A DNA stretch of 64,000 nucleotides from Photobacterium halotolerans DSM 18316 (GCF_000425165.1 NZ_AULG01000017.1:62001-126000); one strand, 5' to 3'. Counted from the first letter of the stretch, positions 54,805 to 63,796 are shown. A program made the numbers and translations. Notes: a model not told the origin generated them from the letters alone.

Positions 54805-55674
54805 ATGAAAAAGACCGTACTTTCACTCATAGGTGTAGCAGCAGCGGCGAGTGCGGTCTGTTTCTACTACCCAACGACCTCCGATGCACCCGCTATACAA
54901 GTGCCTTCCCAGCAAGACACGAAGGTAGACACTTATTCATCACGCGATACTTTTGATTATTTTCTGTCAGGTCTTGGCGAGGCAGATCTTGAGACTCTAA
55001 AGACACATTTCAACACTTACAATGCCGGACAGCCGGAGGCTTATCAGCTGGACAACGACTTGTTCGAGCGATTCATTCAATATCGGGCGGCACTGAGCAA
55101 TCTTAACCCCGGCAACCGGCATCCATTAAATACTGAAAGCCTGCAGCGATTAAACGATCAGGTCATGCAAACCCAGTCTGCATTTTTCAGTGCCGAAGAA
55201 CAGCAAAGGCTGTTTGGTGAAGAAAATATGCAGCGGCAACTCGCCTTGCGGCAGCTTGAATTAAAAGACCACATAATCAACCAGGACGATTACTACAATG
55301 CCTGGGAGCAGGAAATCAATACCCTGCCACCTGTGATGCAGCAGAGCTACCGAAATGCCGCAGTGTTATCGCAGTTGCAAGCTACAAACTCCCTAGAGGA
55401 ACAGGACAGATATCTGAAACAGCAAGCATTAGTGGGGCCTGAAGCCGCTGACAGACTGGTGGCTTTGCGCAAAACACGAGAAGCTTTTCAAACTAAGCTG
55501 GAGCACTATTTTCAGCAGCGGGATGCAATTTTAACGGATAACAACCTGGCGAAAGAACAAGAGCAACAGGCGTTGAATGAACTCAGACAGACCTTGTTTA
55601 CTGCCAGCCAGATCCGTCGTGTTCAGGCTCTGGAATCCATCAGGGATACTCAGCTCGTTGCTAAAAGCCAGTAA
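54805..55674 (+). CDS. lifO: Lipase-specific foldase (LifO)
   Basis: The protein has 289 aa with an N-terminal membrane anchor (LSLIGVAAAASAVCFYY). The steric-chaperone motif RxxFDYFLS occurs as SRDTFDYFLSGLGE, with Ala replaced by Gly in its last place. The rest is helical and rich in Gln and Leu, like the clamp that embraces the lipase. It follows the lipase gene by 3 bases, the standard pair. It would fold the neighbouring lipase in the periplasm. Confidence 0.93.
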   Translation: MKKTVLSLIGVAAAASAVCFYYPTTSDAPAIQVPSQQDTKVDTYSSRDTFDYFLSGLGEADLETLKTHFNTYNAGQPEAYQLDNDLFERFIQYRAALSNLNPGNRHPLNTESLQRLNDQVMQTQSAFFSAEEQQRLFGEENMQRQLALRQLELKDHIINQDDYYNAWEQEINTLPPVMQQSYRNAAVLSQLQATNSLEEQDRYLKQQALVGPEAADRLVALRKTREAFQTKLEHYFQQRDAILTDNNLAKEQEQQALNELRQTLFTASQIRRVQALESIRDTQLVAKSQ

Positions 55675-55682
55675 ATAGAATA

Positions 55683-55706
55683 TGCCCCGGCTATCTGGCC
55701 AGGGCA
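55683..55706 (-). terminator. Hairpin between lifO and rhlE
   Basis: TGCCC-GGC pairs with GCC-GGGCA with one mismatch that becomes G-U on the minus strand. It probably ends the helicase transcript and may also end lifO. Confidence 0.65.
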
Positions 55707-55737
55707 AACAAGCATTGGTGACAATATCAGCCTTGCA

Positions 55738-56931
55738 TCAGTCTTTTTGGGGACGTTTGTGTTTCGGGACATAATTGAGCACAGTCACCGGCACAGGTTT
55801 TTTCGGCGCAAAACCTTCGACTTCCCGGCGCTCAATCAAATGTCCAAGACGACTCTCGATCATGCACAGGTTTTTGAAGTTATCTTTTGACACAAAAGAG
55901 ATAGCTTCACCTGTCGCATCTGCACGTCCGGTTCGGCCGATACGGTGCACGTACTCATCTGCCGGGAATGGCAAATCGTAATTGACCACACGTGACAATT
56001 CTTCAATGTCGATACCACGAGCACCGACGCCAGTCGCTATCAGATACTTAATCTTGCCTGCTTTAAAATCCGCCAGCAATTGAGCACGTATAGCCTGGCT
56101 GCGCCCACTGTGAAACGCTTCGGCTTCAATACCGCGTTTTTCCAGCTGAGAGGCCAGTTTCGCTGCACCGTGCTTGGTTTCTATGAAGATCAATGCCTGA
56201 TCCCACTGATTTTCCTGAATCAGGTGACTCAGGAGCGCAGATTTTTTGTCTTTATCAACCGTTATTAACCATTGTGAAATATTCGCTTTTGATGCCTGAT
56301 TGGCCGCGATGCTTATTTCATACGGGTTATTGACAACCGATTTTGCCAGATCCCGCACCTTGTTCGACAAGGTGGCAGAAAACAGCAAAAACTGACTATT
56401 GTCTGGCAGACGATCCAGGATCTTGTTGATGGCTTCAATAAAGCCCATATCCAGCATCCGGTCCGCTTCATCCAGCACCACCATCTCGATTTCTTCGAAA
56501 TACACGGCACGCTGACCATACATATCAATCAAACGGCCCGGCGTTGCCACCAGCACATCCACACCGTCGATCAGACGTTGCTTTTGCTGCTGCTCATCGA
56601 CACCGCCGTACATCGCCAGCGACGTCAAACCCAGGTGCTTACCGTAATGGGTGACCTTTTCTTCCACCTGCATCGCCAGCTCGCGGGTTGGCACCAGAAT
56701 TAGGGATCGAACGCGCTTTTTACGCTGGGTCTGACCTTGACTCAGTCTTTCCAGCATTGGCAACACAAAACTGGCTGTTTTACCTGTACCTGTCTGGGCG
56801 GCAGCAATAAGATTCTGCCCTTCCAGTATCACAGGAATGGCTTTCGCCTGAATCGTTGTCGGTTTTGTGTAACCCAGCTCGGCCACTGCTTTATTCAGTG
56901 GTGCACTAAGTCCGAGAGTAGAAAATGGCAT
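55738..56931 (-). CDS. rhlE: DEAD-box RNA helicase, RhlE type
   Basis: The protein has 397 aa. Motifs: Q (YTKPTTIQAKAI), I (AAQTGTGKT), Ia (PTRELA), II (DEAD), III (SAT), V (IATGVGARGIDI) and VI (HRIGRTGRAD). Motif V has GVG where most have DIA or DVA; the ARGIDI part is intact. The tail is short and basic (VPKHKRPQKD). MPFSTLGLSAPLNKAVAELG resembles RhlE starts. The likely role is in ribosome assembly or RNA decay. It differs from the longer helicase at 41231-42574. Confidence 0.9.
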   Translation of the reverse strand: MPFSTLGLSAPLNKAVAELGYTKPTTIQAKAIPVILEGQNLIAAAQTGTGKTASFVLPMLERLSQGQTQRKKRVRSLILVPTRELAMQVEEKVTHYGKHLGLTSLAMYGGVDEQQQKQRLIDGVDVLVATPGRLIDMYGQRAVYFEEIEMVVLDEADRMLDMGFIEAINKILDRLPDNSQFLLFSATLSNKVRDLAKSVVNNPYEISIAANQASKANISQWLITVDKDKKSALLSHLIQENQWDQALIFIETKHGAAKLASQLEKRGIEAEAFHSGRSQAIRAQLLADFKAGKIKYLIATGVGARGIDIEELSRVVNYDLPFPADEYVHRIGRTGRADATGEAISFVSKDNFKNLCMIESRLGHLIERREVEGFAPKKPVPVTVLNYVPKHKRPQKD

Positions 56932-57077
56932 GTATCGCCCCTGGTTGATCTGAACGCGGTAAAAGTAGAGCTGCCCCTACATCAAGCGCGGGAGTTTACC
57001 ACGGAGTCTGCTGACCAGTGAGAAGAATTATCTCCCGATTTCCCTCCCTGAATATTGAGAGGGAAGCCGGAGCCAGA

Positions 57078-57743
57078 TCAAACCCTTTGTGCAACGTCTG
57101 TGCCCGCTTCATCTTCCGGCACAATATCGGTTTCCTGCAAAGCCTCTTTCAACCAGGCTTTGACCGCTGCCGACTGCAGTACTTTGTCCATATAACGCTT
57201 GCTGAGTTCGGAGACCTCAATACCATACGTTTTAAAACGAAGCACAACAGGCGCAAACATACAGTCCGCGATACTCCACTCACCGAACAGCCAGCCGCCA
57301 TTGTCACTGTATTTAAGCATCTGGTCACGCCAGATCTGATCAATCCGGGCGATATCATTCTGCGCCGCCTCAGACAACTCAACATGCCGTCGGGCACGGC
57401 AGTTCATCGGCATTTCATTGCGCAGTGCAGTAAAGCCTGAGTGCATTTCACAACTGATTGCCCGCGCCTTTGCCCGCTCAATATTATCCTGCGGCCAGGC
57501 ACGTCCCTGACAGTAAGTTTCATTTATGTACTCACATATCGCCAGCGAATCCCAAACCGTGACATCACCATCAATCAACACAGGTACTTTCGCGGCCGGC
57601 GAGTAAACTTCCAGCGTGCGGTAAAAACTGTCGGTAAACAGCGTAAGCTTATTTTCATTAAAAGGTATACCATTCTGAACCAGCATCAGCCAGCCGCGAA
57701 AAGACCAGCTTGAATAGTTTTTATTGCCGATAATCAATTGCAT
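57078..57743 (-). CDS. Glutathione S-transferase family protein
   Basis: The protein has 221 aa. A thioredoxin-like N-terminal domain starts MQLIIGNKNYSSWSFRGWLM and has the cis-proline/glutathione site PAAKVPVLIDGDVTVWDSLA (VPxL, then D-S). An all-helical C-terminal domain with GEWSIADCMFAPV follows. The SSWS serines are candidates for activating glutathione. The subfamily is close to the YfcF or maleylacetoacetate isomerase-like groups, but I cannot settle which. It is monocistronic and divergent from the Tle1-like gene. Confidence 0.88.
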   Translation of the reverse strand: MQLIIGNKNYSSWSFRGWLMLVQNGIPFNENKLTLFTDSFYRTLEVYSPAAKVPVLIDGDVTVWDSLAICEYINETYCQGRAWPQDNIERAKARAISCEMHSGFTALRNEMPMNCRARRHVELSEAAQNDIARIDQIWRDQMLKYSDNGGWLFGEWSIADCMFAPVVLRFKTYGIEVSELSKRYMDKVLQSAAVKAWLKEALQETDIVPEDEAGTDVAQRV

Positions 57744-57823
57744 ATCTTGCCCTCATCCTGAACAGTGTCTAAACGTTTCAGTACACCCTACGCCTTTCCC
57801 GGCATAGTGACTAACGCATAATT

Positions 57824-57840
57824 CTGATAGCACATATCAG
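57824..57840. promoter_or_regulatory. Dyad 1 before the Tle1-like gene
   Basis: CTGATA, a 5-base spacer and TATCAG form a perfect inverted repeat. Outer ATT/AAT bases extend it imperfectly. Confidence 0.3.
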
Positions 57841-57876
57841 GATTCAGAATGGGTATTCATCCCTTTTTATGTCGCG

Positions 57877-57894
57877 ATGAATACATACATTCAT
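57877..57894. promoter_or_regulatory. Dyad 2 before the Tle1-like gene
   Basis: ATGAAT, a 6-base spacer and ATTCAT form a perfect inverted repeat, about 210 bases before the start. Confidence 0.3.
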
Positions 57895-58106
57895 ACTTCG
57901 CATGCCGGAATCTTTAGTGACTTTGAGCACATTTTTATACTTCACGTTTAATATTTTTGCGAACCACTCTGCAGTTTAAAAAACACCTGCAAAAAAAGTG
58001 AAAATGACAGGGTAAAACGACACTCAGCCTATAAATAAGTCATTCACATCAATAATTTACATCTGTACAATCGCCAGACATTCTTTGGCCTCTTCGATAA
58101 AAAACT

Positions 58107-60716
58107 ATGTCGCTCAATAACAATAAACCCAAAAGGTTTGTAAAAGCGGGTTATAAACTACTGGAAGATTATAGCCCGTCGAACAAGCCATCAGTCACTG
58201 CATCCAGTAAGACTCAGCAACCTGTCGCTGAGTACGCATGTAACCTGCTGATTTATTGTTCTCTGAATGAACTCAGCAGCTTGCAGGTTGGCTGCTGGAC
58301 CCTGAAACGTACCGCTGCAGAAAACGCAGTGACGACCTGGGAAAAGTCACCGGAAAAGAGCGGGCACAGCATACTGACTGTCTACTGTATTGAGCAGGAA
58401 GAAAAACACCTTTTGCACGAAGTTTTCCAGCAGGCGGGATTGGCATCCTCTTATAATATTCAGCCTCAGCCAATAAACACCGGCCATATTAACGCAGAAT
58501 TTGTACCGGTAAAGTTAGCCGTACAACTGGAAAAATGGCTCGGTTGGCCAACCCTTGGCTACTTTTATTATTTTTGCGACAGCAAGCTGGCTAAAGAATG
58601 TAAACTGACCGGTGATGACAGATGGAGCTTTCAGTTCACCCGCTCTGACGCCACAACACTGACCGACGAATTATTGTCTGATCATCATTACAGCAGCCTG
58701 CTGCTGCCTTATAAAATCGAAGGGCAGCCCGTCTCAGATCAGTACATACTGTTTCGCAAACAAAAGCTCTCTGACGACGAGTTTGCCAAACTCTCACCAG
58801 CCTGGCTGGAAGAGCATGCCGTTGCGCTGGATATGCAGAGTATTGTTGCCAGCCGCACGCAGGCACTGCTTGAGCGCAGCACTCAGGAAACCGCACCGTC
58901 AGAAAACGCCGCCGCGAAAACACACCACACTGTCAAAATGCAGCCTGATACCCGGCAACGTGAAAGCTGGCCGGAAATCGCAGAACAATACGGTCTGACT
59001 GCAAAGCAATTACTGGATCTGAACCCTCAGTACAACGATGATCCCCTTAAACTACAAGTCGGCGATACTTTACAAATCACCGAGCTGAGCAGTAACACAC
59101 AGCCCAAACAACCCGATGCCCCCTCTCCGCTCACCGACATAGAAACAGGAAAAGCTTATCCTTTTGGTAATGTGTGGGGCACCTACAACCAGCGCTACAT
59201 GATGTCGGACCTGCTGCATATTCAGGCGAACAGTAAAATTCTCGCCCATACACCTGTCGTCAATACCACACAGGTAAAACAGCGCATCCTGCGAATCGGC
59301 GTATTCTTCGACGGCACCGGCCAGAACAAAGACAATGACTTGTATAAAGAGACCTATGGCAACAAGTCCCGTTCGAATATTGGGCGTTTATTCGATGCCT
59401 ATGAAGAAAAAGAAGGCGAAATAGCTAAAATCTATGTCTCTGGTGTAGGAACAGTAGATGGTGCCCATCAAGATCCTGGTGAGATTGATGATGGCGATGA
59501 TGAAAAAACCTTTGGTCAGGCATTGGGGGTCTTTGATTCAACAGGAGCCTTTGCCAAATGGCAAAACTTACTCAAACAACTCGCTAGTATTATCAAGATC
59601 ATAGATACAAAAGGTTCTTACAATGCAATAACTCAGATTGAATTTGATGTCTTCGGCTTCAGTCGAGGCGCGGCTTTAGCCCGTCATTTTGTCAATGCTG
59701 CGTTAAAGGGGCTTCCCGATTACACTCGCAGACGTCAAGGGAGAGACTCTCTTGGTATCACTCCCAACCTGTTAGGGACAGAAGACGCTCACTGGTTTAA
59801 CAGTGAAGAAGGCTATGCATTGGATACATCGCGACAGGTCAGTGTCCGTTTTGTCGGACTGTTTGACACTGTCGGATCGTTTTACTGGCCCGGCAATGCC
59901 GATGAGGGCAACTTCCAGCTTGTACTACAGCCGGATTGTGCGCAAAGCGTTGTGCAGTTGTGCGCACATCACGAAGTCCGAGTGAATTTTCCATTAACGA
60001 CACTGAAAACCAAGGGTACACTGCCAGACAACTTTTATGAGGAAGTCTTCCCCGGCGCCCACTCGGATGTCGGTGGTGGTTATTCCGCTATTGAACAGTA
60101 TGATAAAAAAGGCCTGGACGAACGGTATGAATTCCCCATGCTCACGACTTACAACAGAGAGTTGCTCAAATCAGAATCACTGGTCGGTAAAGTGATTCAG
60201 ACCAGTGACGGAGTGAGAACGGTTCCCGAAAATCCAGACAGTAAATTGATCCCATACCTTGAGTTTTTAATAACTGAGATAGAGCCTGGCTGGATACAGC
60301 ACTGCCAGGATACATATGGGCAATATGGTGCTGTCAAACGAGATAAAGCCGTATTGCATTATTACCGCCTGCAACCGGTCAACAACGCACTATCCGGTCT
60401 AACTCAGGAACGCATGAAACAACAGGCGGAAAGCATCGGGATCAAATGGATTGCATCCGCTTACGAGCAACCCAAAGACTTTGTCACAGATGGTGATATT
60501 CAGCAACTTTGGCAGAAACTAACCGCTCTTCCGGTGGGGACCATCTCACAAGAGCACTGGCAAGCTAACGTAGAAAAACACGGTCACAAATGGATCCATC
60601 GCCCACATGATGCACTCATTAACCCTGGATACTTTGAGGTCTATGAATGGCTTGTGAATAAACCTAATCGTAACGACGACGATAAAATAGTAAGGGACAT
60701 ATTTGAAAATGCTTAA
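58107..60716 (+). CDS. DUF2235 (Tle1-like) phospholipase effector with LysM-like domain
   Basis: The protein has 869 aa without a signal peptide. Residues 1-260 are not recognised. A LysM-like domain at about 275-327 (SWPEIAEQYGLTAKQLLDLN, KLQVGDTLQI) may bind peptidoglycan. From 395 the DUF2235 lipase domain has VFFDGTGQN (D402), the nucleophile elbow GFSRG with S519, and GAHSDVGGGY (H652, D654). Tle1 effectors of this fold are phospholipases injected by type VI secretion. The next two genes encode lipoproteins of the kind that protect against Tle1. No VgrG, PAAR or Hcp gene is adjacent. The start has a weak ribosome-binding site. Confidence 0.85.
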   Translation: MSLNNNKPKRFVKAGYKLLEDYSPSNKPSVTASSKTQQPVAEYACNLLIYCSLNELSSLQVGCWTLKRTAAENAVTTWEKSPEKSGHSILTVYCIEQEEKHLLHEVFQQAGLASSYNIQPQPINTGHINAEFVPVKLAVQLEKWLGWPTLGYFYYFCDSKLAKECKLTGDDRWSFQFTRSDATTLTDELLSDHHYSSLLLPYKIEGQPVSDQYILFRKQKLSDDEFAKLSPAWLEEHAVALDMQSIVASRTQALLERSTQETAPSENAAAKTHHTVKMQPDTRQRESWPEIAEQYGLTAKQLLDLNPQYNDDPLKLQVGDTLQITELSSNTQPKQPDAPSPLTDIETGKAYPFGNVWGTYNQRYMMSDLLHIQANSKILAHTPVVNTTQVKQRILRIGVFFDGTGQNKDNDLYKETYGNKSRSNIGRLFDAYEEKEGEIAKIYVSGVGTVDGAHQDPGEIDDGDDEKTFGQALGVFDSTGAFAKWQNLLKQLASIIKIIDTKGSYNAITQIEFDVFGFSRGAALARHFVNAALKGLPDYTRRRQGRDSLGITPNLLGTEDAHWFNSEEGYALDTSRQVSVRFVGLFDTVGSFYWPGNADEGNFQLVLQPDCAQSVVQLCAHHEVRVNFPLTTLKTKGTLPDNFYEEVFPGAHSDVGGGYSAIEQYDKKGLDERYEFPMLTTYNRELLKSESLVGKVIQTSDGVRTVPENPDSKLIPYLEFLITEIEPGWIQHCQDTYGQYGAVKRDKAVLHYYRLQPVNNALSGLTQERMKQQAESIGIKWIASAYEQPKDFVTDGDIQQLWQKLTALPVGTISQEHWQANVEKHGHKWIHRPHDALINPGYFEVYEWLVNKPNRNDDDKIVRDIFENA

Positions 60717-61299
60717 ATGGTTATCCATCTTATTGATTTCGTGCACTGCCCTCTCTGCATGCTCATTTACGCCCTACAGTCCGAAAATTGCAGAGATTGG
60801 CAATGCAGGAAGTACAACTGGCCCACATATTATTAAACGAATGACTGTGACCGATACGAATAGCGGGCGGTCAAGCTTTGCTTATGGCGCAGTTAGTAGT
60901 TATCCCGGCGCTAGTGCTGATATCGGACGAATAGGAATACCAAAAAAAGTTGAAGGTTATTGGTCTAAAGGCTGGGATGAGTATGAAGAGTACTACTATA
61001 TTTCGTCTCTTATCGACAGCAAACTAGCTGAGAATAAAATCGATACATTAAGAGACTATTACAAAAATCACGGAGATTATATGGCGGCAATGGTACTTGC
61101 TGTTGATGGCCCGCGTGTTCGTCTCATTTACACATTGAACTGTTTTGCAAAATTTAATGACTGCGCGCCCAGAAAAAACGCTGACCCCAATGGTTGGGTT
61201 GTTCGCTCTCCGGATGACACCACCGAAGTAGTCGTACTCTTCGACGGCACTGGTGAAGCCTCCGATACTCCGTTTCCTGGCTCACCTTACGATAAATGA
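60709..61299 (+). CDS. DUF2931-like lipoprotein, putative Tli1 immunity protein (copy 1)
   Basis: The protein has 196 aa from the ATG at 60709, inside the last codons of the effector gene; a TTG at 60703 is an alternative. The signal ends in an LSAC lipobox, so it is probably lipidated and faces the periplasm. The mature part contains IGNAGSTTGPHIIKRM, SFAYGAVSSYPGASADIG, VDGPRVRLIYTLNCF and the C-terminal LFDGTGEASDTPFPGSPYDK. The DUF2931 assignment is by general resemblance. The overlap with the effector supports an immunity role. It overlaps copy 2 by 4 bases. Confidence 0.8.
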   Translation: MLKWLSILLISCTALSACSFTPYSPKIAEIGNAGSTTGPHIIKRMTVTDTNSGRSSFAYGAVSSYPGASADIGRIGIPKKVEGYWSKGWDEYEEYYYISSLIDSKLAENKIDTLRDYYKNHGDYMAAMVLAVDGPRVRLIYTLNCFAKFNDCAPRKNADPNGWVVRSPDDTTEVVVLFDGTGEASDTPFPGSPYDK

Positions 61300-61889
61300 A
61301 TAGCAAACTCTTCATCATACCCATGATTTGCAGCCTGTTTACAGGCTGTTCAAATACCCCAGTACCTATTGCCTCGATTGGCACGGCAGGCAGTACTTCC
61401 GGCAATCACAGCATCAAAAGGATGTACATCAAAGATACTCGTGGAAGCGGTGCTAGCTTTGCCTATGGCGCGGTGAGTGGTTATTCCGGTGCGAGTGCAG
61501 ATATCGGCAGCATTGGTATCCCTAAACATATTGACGGTTATTGGGCCAAATATCATGCTGACGAAGATGAATTGATTAATTTTTATCGCATCTCTTCACC
61601 CATTGACAGTAATCTGGCAAAGCAAAAAATTGAAACACTGCGTAATTACTACAAAAACCATAAAACTTTTAACACCAGTATGCATCTGATTGTTGATGGC
61701 CCACGCGTTAGACTGTATTACACAATGAATTGCTTTTCTTATCGTATGGACTGCAGCCCGAAAGAAAATGCTGACCCCAATGGCTGGGTTATTCATCAGT
61801 CAAATGATGCCACTCAGCTCGTATTACTCTTCGACGGTACTGGCGAAGCCTCCGATACTCCGTTTCCTGGTTCGCCATATGACAAATAA
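61296..61889 (+). CDS. DUF2931-like lipoprotein, putative Tli1 immunity protein (copy 2)
   Basis: The protein has 197 aa with an LFTGC lipobox. It aligns along its whole length with copy 1, with near-identical blocks such as SFAYGAVSGYSGASADIG, VDGPRVRLYYTMNCF and the same last 20 residues. The middle (residues 85-130) differs more. It starts at ATGA over the stop of copy 1. It arose by tandem duplication. The two copies may protect against variants of the toxin, or one may be redundant. Confidence 0.8.
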   Translation: MNSKLFIIPMICSLFTGCSNTPVPIASIGTAGSTSGNHSIKRMYIKDTRGSGASFAYGAVSGYSGASADIGSIGIPKHIDGYWAKYHADEDELINFYRISSPIDSNLAKQKIETLRNYYKNHKTFNTSMHLIVDGPRVRLYYTMNCFSYRMDCSPKENADPNGWVIHQSNDATQLVLLFDGTGEASDTPFPGSPYDK

Positions 61890-61994
61890 AAACACCATTA
61901 AACATTCATTCACTAAGCTGTCGCCTATCTGAAAGAGCTAATTACAGTGTTAACCGTTTCATCACGATCTTTTTTTCTTACTTAAAGGTACAAA

Positions 61995-62462
61995 ATGAAC
62001 TCATCTTTAAAACCAACCAAAGCGTTCGTGTTCACATCGTGGGCGGCACTCGCGATTGCACTATGTGCCTATGCCGTCGGATTACTGAATGCCGATCTTC
62101 AGCTCAATGAAAAAGGCTACTATCTTGTTGTCATGCTCTTTGGCCTGTTCAGTGTGATCACTTTACAAAAGACGGTACGGGATGAAATGGAAGGCATTAA
62201 AGTCACCAGCGCATATAAAATGCTGGTGATTGCCTGTGTGGCTATCGCCTGTGCGTTAATGGTCATTGGTCTGTGGAACGCCGATACACTGGCACTGAAT
62301 GAAAAAGGCTTTTTTGCCATTGCATTTGTGCTCGCGCTGTTCAGCGCAATTGTGACTCAGAAAAATGTCCGTGATCTCTCTTATTTTGAACAAGAATCGC
62401 CTCATAACATTGCAAGTTCACCTTCAACGGAAACTGCCGATACTGCATCCGAAAAGCTGTAA
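61995..62462 (+). CDS. yiaA: YiaA-like inner membrane protein (two YiaAB domains)
   Basis: The protein has 155 aa. Two repeats each have a helix pair: GLLNADLQLNEKGYYLVVML, then VITLQKTVRDE; and GLWNADTLALNEKGFFAIAF, then IVTQKNVRDL. This is the duplicated YiaAB domain of E. coli YiaA. A polar tail follows. AAAGG precedes the ATG. The function is unknown in any species I can name. It has its own terminator. Confidence 0.9.
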   Translation: MNSSLKPTKAFVFTSWAALAIALCAYAVGLLNADLQLNEKGYYLVVMLFGLFSVITLQKTVRDEMEGIKVTSAYKMLVIACVAIACALMVIGLWNADTLALNEKGFFAIAFVLALFSAIVTQKNVRDLSYFEQESPHNIASSPSTETADTASEKL

Positions 62463-62500
62463 TAGTCTGTCTCTCAACTCTATCCCTCCCTGTCACGATC

Positions 62501-62525
62501 ACAGGCAGCCCTCATGGCTGCCTGT
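62501..62525 (+). terminator. Terminator after yiaA
   Basis: ACAGGCAGCC and GGCTGCCTGT form a perfect 10-bp stem with a CTCAT loop, followed by GTTGTTTG. It lies 38 bases past the stop. Confidence 0.8.
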
Positions 62526-62620
62526 GTTGTTTGCTGGGTTTAGCTTCGTGACATTTTGGTCACACTCGCTGTATGCTTGCCTGACTCTTACATGTAGATG
62601 GATTTTCGTCAGGGACGCTT

Positions 62621-63544
62621 ATGGATATTGATGCGCTGCGCAGCTTTCTCGCTTTTATCGATACAGGGAGTTTCACCCGGGCAGCAAAACAGACCTTCAG
62701 AACACAGTCTGCTATCAGTATGCAGATGAAAAAACTGGAACAGGAATTAGATAAATGCCTGTTTCAGCGTGAAGGTCGTCAATTGGTGCTGACTCACGAG
62801 GGGCAACAATTAGCAAGCTATGCCCGCCGCTTGTTAAGCCTGCATGACGAGGCAGTGTCCAGCCTGAAGTCGAATACTGACACCCAGCCTTTGCTGATCG
62901 GTTGCCCGGATGATTATGCTGAAACCTTGCTGCCGCACCTTGTCTTCCTGATCCGCGAGCAACTTGGTCCGGTTCAGATACATGTCACCTGTGCGTCCAG
63001 CGTGCGTTTAAGACAACTGATGGATAAAGGCGAATTAGATGCCGCCATGCTGACACGCCACCCGGACTCGGAAGAAGGCCACTTTCTGATGCATGATCAG
63101 GGAGTGTGGTACGGCACATCACAAACCGATTTACTTCATCGTCGTCCACTGCCCATTGCGCTTTTCCAGGCAGATTGTAAATTTCATGCGGCGGCGCTGG
63201 ATGGTTTGATGAAACAGGAAATCAGCTTTGATCTGATCAGTTGCAGCAGCAGTGCAACAGCACAACGCGGTATGGTGCGGGCCGGACTGGCTATCGGGGC
63301 AATGGCACGAAGCAGTATGGCGCCGGATTTACGGGTCCTCAATGCCGATTGGCTGCCATCACTGCCGAATATTGATATCGTGCTGGCGCTGACATCCCGG
63401 TCACAGTCCCGACTGACGGCCCAGCATGCAAAGTCGATCAGTCATGCATTTCAGCGTAATCCGCCCGTGATTCCATGTGATTCACAGCTGATGGACACAC
63501 CTCACGGAATCACAATGATGAAAACTGCAATCAAATGTGAATAG
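62621..63544 (+). CDS. LysR-family transcriptional regulator
   Basis: The protein has 307 aa. The N-terminal winged helix-turn-helix is typical: DIDALRSFLAFIDTGSFTRAAKQTFRTQSAISMQMKKLEQ. A substrate-binding domain follows from about 90 (PLLIGCPDDYAETLLPHLV). AGGGACG precedes the ATG. The target and the effector molecule are unknown. The small membrane gene at 63625 follows on the same strand, and no divergent target gene is visible, since yiaA is co-directional. Confidence 0.92.
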   Translation: MDIDALRSFLAFIDTGSFTRAAKQTFRTQSAISMQMKKLEQELDKCLFQREGRQLVLTHEGQQLASYARRLLSLHDEAVSSLKSNTDTQPLLIGCPDDYAETLLPHLVFLIREQLGPVQIHVTCASSVRLRQLMDKGELDAAMLTRHPDSEEGHFLMHDQGVWYGTSQTDLLHRRPLPIALFQADCKFHAAALDGLMKQEISFDLISCSSSATAQRGMVRAGLAIGAMARSSMAPDLRVLNADWLPSLPNIDIVLALTSRSQSRLTAQHAKSISHAFQRNPPVIPCDSQLMDTPHGITMMKTAIKCE

Positions 63545-63624
63545 CACTCGCCTGCCGGTTTATTTTGTGGCATTGTCCCGCGACAGAAAACTGCCCTACG
63601 CACTAACCCGAAGATATTAAAACT

Positions 63625-63744
63625 ATGCCCGATACCCAGCCTAAATGGATGTCACTACTGACTAAAATCACTGTTTACCTGTCGCTGCTGATGCTGGTCA
63701 TTGGTGGCGGACTCGCCTTGTACGCCATCGTGTACGGCCCCTAG
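63625..63744 (+). CDS. 39-aa single-helix membrane protein
   Basis: The small frame has a short polar start (MPDTQPKWMSLLTK) and one hydrophobic helix (VYLSLLMLVIGGGLALYAIV), ending YGP. The layout suits a single-pass inner-membrane peptide. It lies 80 bases after the LysR gene, on the same strand, and ends before a terminator hairpin. The ribosome-binding site is weak (GAAGA). I do not recognise the family with confidence. Confidence 0.55.
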   Translation: MPDTQPKWMSLLTKITVYLSLLMLVIGGGLALYAIVYGP

Positions 63745-63776
63745 TTTATCGACAGTACTTTACTGGCCAGCAATTG

Positions 63777-63796
63777 ACGGGCCAGTGATGGCCCGT
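63777..63796. terminator. Bidirectional terminator (39-aa gene / SDR gene)
   Basis: ACGGGCC and GGCCCGT form a perfect 7-bp stem with a 6-base loop. Flanking CAAT/ATTG can extend it across a 2-base bulge. It lies between convergent genes. Confidence 0.75.

Larger units (their letters stand above)
57744..58106. other. Divergent region upstream of the Tle1-like gene
   Basis: About 360 AT-rich bases hold no gene. Two dyads, at 57824-57840 and 57877-57894, are the only clear structures and are listed separately. Confidence 0.5.
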
